The translations under genes were made by a program, and so were the position numbers. 64,000 bases of DNA from Rhodococcus sp. B50 (GTDB taxonomy: Bacteria; Actinomycetota; Actinomycetes; Mycobacteriales; Mycobacteriaceae), in NCBI RefSeq assembly GCF_013602415.1, contig NZ_WPAG02000002.1, positions 2,483,480 through 2,547,479 on the forward strand, read 5' to 3'. This document shows, piece after piece, positions 58,053-64,000 of the stretch. Position 1 is the stretch's first letter. Each line of letters starts with the position of its first letter. Under the pieces are notes generated by a model, which was not told where the DNA came from, did no database searches, and was given only the letters and a program-made list of their open reading frames with translations.

Positions 58053-61031
58053 TCAGCTCGCCACGCGAACGGTGGATCCCGAGCGGCCACGGATCACGTG
58101 CAGCCTGCTCGGGATGCGCTGGCGCATCTCGTCGACGTGACTCACCACGCCCACCACGCGGCCTCCCGCACGTAGTTCGTCGAGCACACCCATGACGGCC
58201 TCGAGGGAGTCGGCGTCGAGCGAGCCGAACCCTTCGTCGATGAACATCGTGTCGAGCACGAGCCCACCGGCCTCGGCGGCAACGACGTCGGCGAGCCCGA
58301 GGGCGAGCGCGAGCGACGCCTGGAAGGACTCTCCTCCCGACAACGTCTTCGTCGACCGCACGGCGCCCGTGTACTCGTCGTGGATGTCGAGGCCGAGACC
58401 GCCACGACGGCCACGACTCTCGGCCGCGTCGGAGTGCACGAATTCGTAACGGCCACCGGACATCCTGCGGAGTCGCTCGGAGGCCGCGTCGGCGACCTCC
58501 TCGAGTCGCGCCGCGAGCACGTACGAGCGGAGCGACATCTTCTTGGCGTTCGAGCCCATCCCGGCCACGACGTCGGCGAGCGCGGACAGCTCGGCGTGCT
58601 CGTCGAGCAGCGGAGCGAGTTCGGCGCAGGCGCGCTCGAGCCGCCGGGTGTAGGTCTCGATGTCGAGGCGCCGGCGCTCGGCCTCGGTGGCCGCGCTCAG
58701 GGCGGCCTCGACCGCGGCGGCACCGTCGTCCACCACCGTGCGGGCCGCCGTCACGTCGGCGACCTCGTCTCCGGTGAGGGCGGCGATCGCGGGGTCGTTC
58801 AGCGTGGAGGTGGCGACGGCGCGTTCGTCGTCGGCGGCGCGCAGGACACGGTCGATCTCGGCGAATCGCTCGGGCCGCCGGACCGCGGCGAGTGCACTGT
58901 CGAGGTCGGCGAAGCCCGCCTCGACGGCGGCGGTGCAGGCATCGGCGGCACGCTCGTCGGCAGCCGTCCGCGCCTGGAGAGCCGCGGAGCGGGCGTCGAG
59001 AAGTGCGGTCGCGGCGGCGGAGAAGGCGGCGACCGCCCTGCGTCGCGGGGCGAGCAGATCGAGGTCGCCGACGGCCTCGACGATGCGCTCCCGGATCTCG
59101 GTGATCTCGGCCGTGCGGACTGCGTCCTCGCGGGCGAGATCCGACAGTTCGGCGTCGAGCCGCTTCTCCTGTTCGGCCAGGACGGTGTCGCGTTTGCGTA
59201 GATCCTCGACCGCCGCGCGCAGACGGTCGAGCCGACCCGCGACGGTCGCGGCCTCGTCGTGGGCGCGAACCGCCTCGGCATGGGCAACGGTGAGCTCGGC
59301 AAGTTCGGCGTCGGCGCAACGCTGCCGGAGAACAGCGACGATCCCGGAGAGTTCGGTGACGGCCTCGCGCGCCTCGGCCAGCGCGGTGGCGGCGCGTTGC
59401 TCGGCAGCGTGGGCGCGTTCCTCGTCGGCTTTCGTCGCAGTGTCGGGGGCGGGGCGGGCGGGCGCGGGATGTTCGGTGGAACCGCAGACCGTGCACGGTT
59501 CTCCGTCGGTGAGACGTGCCGCGAGTTCGGCGGCCATCCCGTCGATCCGCCGTTGCCGGACGTCGAGGTGCGCATCGCGCGCGTCGTTGAACTCGGAGTG
59601 CAACTGCAGCACCCGGCCTTCGAGACGGTCGAGTTCGATTCGGCGCGAAGCGAGTTCGGTGGCGGCGTCGAGTGCGTCGGCGGCGTGGTCGCGTGCGGTG
59701 GACAGACCCGCGAGCATGGCCGCTGCCCGCTCGGCCTCGGCGACCGCATCGACGGCGGCGGCCGACCGCTCGGGCAGCGCGGCGCGCTCGTCGATCACCT
59801 GCTGCCGCTCATCGGTGAGGGCACGGCGGTGTCCGGCGAGCTTGCCTTGCTCGGCTTCGATCTCGGCGAGACGGCGCCGGCGGTCGAGGAGTACGTCGAG
59901 ATGCGCTGCCTCCGAGGACCATTGCTCGCAGCGTGGACGGATGATGTCGCGATCGGCGGCGGACGGCGTGGGCCCGATCGCGGCGAGCAACTCGCGGCCT
60001 TCGTCGTCGTTCCCGAGCGGCGCCGCAGCTGCCTCGGCACGGGCGGCAGCCGCCTCGGCCTCGCGTGCGAGGCGGTCGGCTTCCCGATCGACGACGGCCA
60101 CGCTCACCGCTCGATGCGCGGCGTCGCGTTCGGCCGCCATGGCGGCACGCTGTGACTGCGTCTGCTCGAGTTCGGCGAGGACGTCCAGTGCGTCGCGCCG
60201 CCTCCGGAGCCGGTCGGCAAGAGCGACGGTCTCGTCGAACCTACGCCGATTCGCCTCATCGACGGCGCGAACCCGCGCGAGCGCCGCGGCGGCGGCATCG
60301 CGGTTCTCGGCGGCGTCGGCGAGAAGCCGACCGGCCCACTCCACCGGGTCGGCGTCCGCACCCGCTTCGATCCCGGCGGACGCCGCGACCTTCGCGGCCA
60401 GTACTTCGACCTTCTTCTGTTGCTCGGCAAGCAGTTTCGTTCCGACCCCCCGGCGATCGCGGAACCATTGTTCGACGTCGCCGAAACGGGTGGTGTCGAA
60501 CAATCGCTCGAGCAGCCTGCCGCGCTCTTCACTGCCGGCGCGGAGGAACCGGGCGAAATCGCCCTGCGGAAGAAGCACCACCTGGAAGAACTGTTCGGCG
60601 CTCATCCCCAGAAGCGACTTGACGACGTCGCCGATCTCCTGGATCCGCGACAGATTCTCCCCCGACCCGTCGAGCCACGTGAGATTCGCCTTGGCCTGTT
60701 GCTTGATCGTGCCGGTGCCGCGCAGCTTCGGGCGCTCGAACTCGGGGCTGCGTTCGATGGACAGCCGGCGACCCGCGACGGTCGCCTCGAGCCGGACCTT
60801 CGGCACCGCGCCCACACGCGCGTGGTCGGACAGCAACCGGCGACCGTCGGCGCGCGCCCCGGGGACGGTGCCGTAGAGCGCGAATGCGACCGCGTCGAGG
60901 ATCGACGTCTTGCCCGCGCCCGTCTGACCGTGCAGCAGGAACAGTCCGTCGGCGCCGAGTTCGTCGAAGTCGATCTCGACGGTGTCGGCGAACGGGCCGA
61001 AGGCCGTGATCTCGAGGTGGTGCAGTCTCAT
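58053..61031 (-). CDS. sbcC: SbcC, ATPase subunit of the SbcCD nuclease
   Basis: A 992-residue SMC-like protein. Walker A GQTGAGKTSILDAVAFALYG is near the N-terminus, and the ABC signature LSGGESFQASLALALGLADVV plus D-loop FIDEGFGSLD at the end. The long Ala/Glu/Arg-rich coiled coil contains the zinc-hook motif GEPCTVCGSTEHPAP (CxxC) near its middle. With SbcD it opens DNA hairpins and processes ends. ATG overlaps the sbcD stop (ATGA, 61028-61031). Long antisense open frames over it are artefacts of GC bias. Confidence 0.93.
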   Translation of the reverse strand: MRLHHLEITAFGPFADTVEIDFDELGADGLFLLHGQTGAGKTSILDAVAFALYGTVPGARADGRRLLSDHARVGAVPKVRLEATVAGRRLSIERSPEFERPKLRGTGTIKQQAKANLTWLDGSGENLSRIQEIGDVVKSLLGMSAEQFFQVVLLPQGDFARFLRAGSEERGRLLERLFDTTRFGDVEQWFRDRRGVGTKLLAEQQKKVEVLAAKVAASAGIEAGADADPVEWAGRLLADAAENRDAAAAALARVRAVDEANRRRFDETVALADRLRRRRDALDVLAELEQTQSQRAAMAAERDAAHRAVSVAVVDREADRLAREAEAAAARAEAAAAPLGNDDEGRELLAAIGPTPSAADRDIIRPRCEQWSSEAAHLDVLLDRRRRLAEIEAEQGKLAGHRRALTDERQQVIDERAALPERSAAAVDAVAEAERAAAMLAGLSTARDHAADALDAATELASRRIELDRLEGRVLQLHSEFNDARDAHLDVRQRRIDGMAAELAARLTDGEPCTVCGSTEHPAPARPAPDTATKADEERAHAAEQRAATALAEAREAVTELSGIVAVLRQRCADAELAELTVAHAEAVRAHDEAATVAGRLDRLRAAVEDLRKRDTVLAEQEKRLDAELSDLAREDAVRTAEITEIRERIVEAVGDLDLLAPRRRAVAAFSAAATALLDARSAALQARTAADERAADACTAAVEAGFADLDSALAAVRRPERFAEIDRVLRAADDERAVATSTLNDPAIAALTGDEVADVTAARTVVDDGAAAVEAALSAATEAERRRLDIETYTRRLERACAELAPLLDEHAELSALADVVAGMGSNAKKMSLRSYVLAARLEEVADAASERLRRMSGGRYEFVHSDAAESRGRRGGLGLDIHDEYTGAVRSTKTLSGGESFQASLALALGLADVVAAEAGGLVLDTMFIDEGFGSLDADSLEAVMGVLDELRAGGRVVGVVSHVDEMRQRIPSRLHVIRGRSGSTVRVAS

Positions 61032-62206
61032 GCCGGCACGTCCGTTCGCCACGACGGGTCGGTCTCGTCGCCGATACCGCGACGGCGGTCGACCTCCCGC
61101 AACGCGTCGTCGATCCAGCCGCATTCGCGATCGGACGGTTCGGAACGCACATCGGTGAGGAACGACGCAGCGATGTCGCGGTCGCTGCGTCCGCGCACCT
61201 TGTCGCGATAGCTGCCCTCCGTGGACCCGGCCGGTCGCCGCCACTCGACATGCACGGCGTAGGAGAACCGTTCCTGCAGACGACGCATGGCGTCGAGCGG
61301 GCGGATCGCGTCGGTCAGCACCGCGGAGACGTAGTGCTCCTCGACGTCGGCATGCGCCGGGTCGGCGAGCAGATCGTCGAGTTCGCCTTCGAGGCGGGTG
61401 AGTTCGCGGATCACCGGAAGATCCACGCGCTCGACCGAGGCGGCACCCGATGCGTCGAGATCGACGACGAACACCGCCTTGCGGTGCGAGCGCTCGCCGA
61501 AGGAGTACGGCAACGGCGAACCCGAGTACCGGACCGTCTCGCTCACCGTCTGCGGGGAGTGCAGGTGGCCCAGCGCGACATAGTCGGCGCCCTCGAACGA
61601 CGACGCGGCGACCGTCTCGACACCGCCCACGGAGATGGACCGCTCGGAGTCGCTGGGCTCGCCGCCGACGACGAAGGCGTGGGCCAGGACCACGGTGCGG
61701 CCGTCGCGACCCGCGGCGTCGGCGCGCACACGTTCCATCGCCGCGTCGAGGATCTGCTGGTGTGAGCGGGCCTCGGGAACGCCGAGCTCGGACCGGGTGA
61801 TCTCGGGCTCGAGATACGGGATGCCGTAGAAGCGGACCGGGCCGTGCTCGTCGTGCAGGACGACCGGGTCGTCGATCTGCGACACGCGGGTGATCAGGTG
61901 CAGACCGCCGTGCGCCGCGAAGGCGGCGCCGGCTCCGAGCCGGACCGGCGAGTCGTGGTTGCCGGAGGTGGCGACGATGATCGCTCCCGCTTCGCGGATG
62001 GCCTCGAGGCCGGCATTGCACACGGCCACCGCGTCGGAACTGGGGATGGACCGGTCGTACACGTCGCCCGGCACGACCACCACGTCGATCCCGCGTTCGA
62101 CCACGAGGTCGGCGATGGCTCGCAGCGCACGCGCCTGATCGGCGAGCAGGTCGACACCGTGGAAAGTGCGGCCGATGTGCCAGTCGGAGGTGTGCAGGAT
62201 CCGCAT
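61028..62206 (-). CDS. sbcD: SbcD, nuclease subunit
   Basis: A 392-residue metallophosphoesterase/exonuclease. Active-site motifs MRILHTSDWHIGRTFHG (D and H), VVVPGDVYDRS (GD), and VATSGNHDSPVRL (GNHD) are intact; the C-terminal region is the capping domain. A TACCGT box (62219-62214, minus strand) lies 7 nt before the ATG, indicating leaderless expression. Adjacent to rmuC and coupled to sbcC. Confidence 0.95.
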   Translation of the reverse strand: MRILHTSDWHIGRTFHGVDLLADQARALRAIADLVVERGIDVVVVPGDVYDRSIPSSDAVAVCNAGLEAIREAGAIIVATSGNHDSPVRLGAGAAFAAHGGLHLITRVSQIDDPVVLHDEHGPVRFYGIPYLEPEITRSELGVPEARSHQQILDAAMERVRADAAGRDGRTVVLAHAFVVGGEPSDSERSISVGGVETVAASSFEGADYVALGHLHSPQTVSETVRYSGSPLPYSFGERSHRKAVFVVDLDASGAASVERVDLPVIRELTRLEGELDDLLADPAHADVEEHYVSAVLTDAIRPLDAMRRLQERFSYAVHVEWRRPAGSTEGSYRDKVRGRSDRDIAASFLTDVRSEPSDRECGWIDDALREVDRRRGIGDETDPSWRTDVPA

Positions 62207-62213
62207 GTGACAG

Positions 62214-62219
62214 ACGGTA
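62214..62219 (-). promoter_or_regulatory. Predicted sbcD -10 box
   Basis: Minus-strand TACCGT fits TANNNT and ends 7 nt before the sbcD ATG at 62206. It shares the 77-bp divergent region with rmuC. Confidence 0.4.
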
Positions 62220-62283
62220 GAGGAGAGGACCGACATCCCCGGATGTCGGGTGGATGTCGCATCGTTACGGCATCATCCGCCAC

Positions 62284-63447
62284 ATGACAGCACTCACGGC
62301 ACTCGGCCTGCTCGTCGCGCTCGGTCTCGGGGTGGTGCTCGGCTGGCTGCTCCGAGCCTCCCGCGACGGCGAACGCGCAGCCCGTGCCGAGGCCCGGCTG
62401 GCGGCATTGCGCGACAACGAGGAGCAGTTGCGTCAATCGCTCGCGGCAGTGAGCGAGGATGCCGCCAGACGGCAGTCCGGTGCCATCGGCGACCAGGTGT
62501 CGCGGCTCGTCGGCCCGCTGAACGAGGCGGTGGGGGCGCTCGCCCGGCAGGTCGAGCACGTCGAACGCAACCGCGTGCACGCCTATGCGGGCCTGAGCGA
62601 GCAGGTCGAAGGCATGCACCGCGCGTCTCAGCTGCTGTCCACGCGCACCCAGCAGCTGGTCACCGCGCTGCGCGCGCCGCAGGTGCGCGGGCGGTGGGGT
62701 GAGATCCAGCTCGAACGCGTCGTCGAGCTCGCCGGGATGGTGCGGCACTGCGACTTCGACACCCAGGTGAGCAAGGCGGGGGTGCGGCCCGACCTGCTGG
62801 TCTATCTCGCCGGCGGTAAGCAGATCGTCGTCGACGCGAAGGTGCCTTTCGCCGCCTATCTGGACGCGGCCGAGTCCGAGGATCCCGACGAGCGCGACCG
62901 TCACCTCACGCGCCACGCGCGGCAGCTGCGTACCCACGTCGACCAGCTGTCGGCCAAGGCCTACTGGGAGTCCTTCGACCCGACGCCCGAGTTCGTCGTG
63001 TTGTTCGTGCCCGGGGACCCTTTTCTCGACGCCGCGCTGGCCGCCGATCCCGATCTGCTCGAGCACGCCTTCACCCGGAACGTCATCCTCGCCACACCGA
63101 CCACGCTCGTCGCGCTGCTGCGCACGATCGCCCACACCTGGCGGCAGGAAGCGCTCTCCCGCGACGCCGCGACCATCCACCGGCTGGGCCGTGAGCTGTA
63201 CCAACGGCTCGGTGTGGTGGGTTCGCACCTCGACCGGCTCGGCAATCAGCTCGGCAAGGCGGTCGATTCGTTCAACCTGACGGTCTCGTCGATGGACACC
63301 CGGGTGGGAGTGACGGCCCGCAAGCTCCATGACCTGGAGATCTTCGACGGCGAGGTGCCCGAGGTCCAGCGTGTCGACGCGTGGCCACGTCGGAGCACCC
63401 TGACGGAAAGAGCCGTCGCGAACGGTCCTGTCGACGAAGCGAGCTGA
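62284..63447 (+). CDS. rmuC: RmuC-family DNA recombination protein
   Basis: A 387-residue protein with an N-terminal membrane helix (TALGLLVALGLGVVLGWLL), a coiled coil (AARAEARLAALRDNEEQLRQSL) and the RmuC domain: RGRWGEIQLERVVELAGM, VVDAKVPFAAY and PTPEFVVLFVPGDPF with acidic/Lys residues of a restriction-like nuclease fold. RmuC limits DNA inversion and is thought to act in repair. ATG at 62284 chosen over one at 62254, because the hydrophobic anchor follows it directly. It is divergent from sbcD. Confidence 0.9.
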   Translation: MTALTALGLLVALGLGVVLGWLLRASRDGERAARAEARLAALRDNEEQLRQSLAAVSEDAARRQSGAIGDQVSRLVGPLNEAVGALARQVEHVERNRVHAYAGLSEQVEGMHRASQLLSTRTQQLVTALRAPQVRGRWGEIQLERVVELAGMVRHCDFDTQVSKAGVRPDLLVYLAGGKQIVVDAKVPFAAYLDAAESEDPDERDRHLTRHARQLRTHVDQLSAKAYWESFDPTPEFVVLFVPGDPFLDAALAADPDLLEHAFTRNVILATPTTLVALLRTIAHTWRQEALSRDAATIHRLGRELYQRLGVVGSHLDRLGNQLGKAVDSFNLTVSSMDTRVGVTARKLHDLEIFDGEVPEVQRVDAWPRRSTLTERAVANGPVDEAS

Positions 63448-63458
63448 CATCGTCACGC

Positions 63459-63464
63459 TAATGT
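63459..63464 (+). promoter_or_regulatory. Predicted -10 box, DUF6542 gene
   Basis: TAATGT ends 7 nt before the GTG at 63472, again the leaderless spacing; no Shine-Dalgarno sequence is present. Confidence 0.45.
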
Positions 63465-63471
63465 CTACGTT

Positions 63472-64000
63472 GTGTCTGCAACCCAACGTGCACGTTCGGC
63501 GGTGCCGCTCGACATGCGGTCGTTGGTGCCTACGGTGCCCGGTGTGCCCTGGTGGGGTGCCGTGGCGATCGCAGCCGGAACGATGCTTCTCGGGGTGCTG
63601 CTCGACAGCGCACGCGGGAACGAACTGACCACTGCGTTCACCGTCTTCTATGTGCTCGGCTGCCTCGTGGCCGTGGTGGCGGTGCGCTATCGCGGACTGT
63701 TCACGGCTATGGCCCAGCCGCCCCTGCTGCTGCTCCTCGCGGTGCCGATCGGTCAGGAGTTCGTCTCCTCCGGCAGCACCGGTGGGTTGAAGGATCTCGC
63801 GCTCAACGTCGCCTATCCGCTGGTGAACCGTTTCCCGGCGATGTTGCTGGCGACCGTGCTGGTCTTGGCCATCGGCGGTTTCCGGATCTTCGCGACCCGC
63901 CAGAACACCGGAGTGCGTGCCCGCGCGCCGCGCGAGCGCGCGAAGCCACGTGCCGCAAAGGCCGGGGCAGCGAAGGACCGCCCGGCCCGGGCTGCAGGCG
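63472..64000 (+). CDS. DUF6542 membrane protein, N-terminal part (truncated by window edge)
   Basis: The frame starts at GTG and stays open to the edge (about 176 residues visible). Three to four transmembrane helices are seen: WWGAVAIAAGTMLLGVLL, AFTVFYVLGCLVAVVAV, PPLLLLLAVPIG and FPAMLLATVLVLAIGGFRIF, followed by an Arg/Ala/Lys-rich tail. This matches the DUF6542 layout found beside rmuC and ychF-type genes in Corynebacteriales. Function unknown. Leaderless start predicted from the TAATGT box. Confidence 0.75.
   Translation, partial: MSATQRARSAVPLDMRSLVPTVPGVPWWGAVAIAAGTMLLGVLLDSARGNELTTAFTVFYVLGCLVAVVAVRYRGLFTAMAQPPLLLLLAVPIGQEFVSSGSTGGLKDLALNVAYPLVNRFPAMLLATVLVLAIGGFRIFATRQNTGVRARAPRERAKPRAAKAGAAKDRPARAAG

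Noticed and set aside
58660..60876. More than 700 codons open on the plus strand antisense to sbcC
   Set aside because: Ser/Arg/Ala-rich low-complexity product; the opposite strand carries the complete SbcC with Walker A, zinc hook and signature motif.

Overview
The window is a 64-kb piece of a high-GC actinobacterial chromosome, most likely Rhodococcus or a close Nocardiaceae relative. The evidence is the strong G/C third-position bias, frequent GTG and TTG starts, many genes with a TANNNT -10 box only 6-9 nt before the start codon (leaderless or nearly so), and gene families such as CarD, DUF2505, CGNR, an RmuC/DUF6542 neighbourhood and recC-recB-recD. No rRNA, tRNA, CRISPR array, insertion sequence, integrase or phage module was recognised. 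The genus is inferred from gene content, not from a search.

Layout. 0-6.3 kb: end of a T4-Pnkp-like end-healing phosphatase, a small Cys-pair protein, a CGNR regulator, a pentapeptide-repeat protein, a relic of a flavin monooxygenase C-terminus, a Trk/Ktr potassium system (regulator plus channel subunit), and a divergent MFS transporter/LysR pair. 6.3-17.2 kb: a complete polyol (mannitol/arabitol/sorbitol-type) locus. One arm carries two dehydrogenases, a PfkB sugar kinase and a xylulokinase-like kinase. The divergent arm carries a SorC regulator, a sugar/polyol ABC importer and a sugar O-acetyltransferase; palindromic operators lie between the arms. 17.2-28 kb: a lipoprotein, a lipase-maturation-factor-like membrane protein and the translationally coupled recC-recB-recD operon. 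28-41 kb: small proteins, a ferritin-like protein, a DJ-1/PfpI protein, an esterase, a CarD paralogue, a Na+/H+ antiporter, a benzaldehyde-type dehydrogenase, and a module of CPYC flavoprotein, His-rich methyltransferase and HTH-cupin regulator. 40-49 kb: formamidase with its zinc-ribbon partner, methionine aminopeptidase divergent from a small XRE regulator with twin operators, an AmpG-like transporter, a pseudouridine synthase, membrane proteins and a TetR-controlled permease-like protein.

49-56 kb is the most unusual part. A LuxR regulator with a perfect palindrome behind it precedes a flavin monooxygenase whose last residues run antisense into a stray copy of the 3' end of ychF. The intact ychF lies 2.85 kb further on. 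Between the two ychF ends sits a two-gene divergent cassette: a condensation/acyltransferase-GNAT fusion and an alpha/beta hydrolase. This resembles a cassette exchanged or inserted at the ychF 3' end.

56-64 kb: a lipoprotein, an AI-2E-type transporter, sbcD-sbcC, rmuC and the start of a DUF6542 membrane protein. The window therefore carries two major double-strand-break nuclease systems (RecBCD and SbcCD) plus RmuC and an end-healing enzyme. Known: the family assignments, which rest on motifs visible in the translations. Inferred: operator-regulator pairings, leaderless starts and the cassette history.
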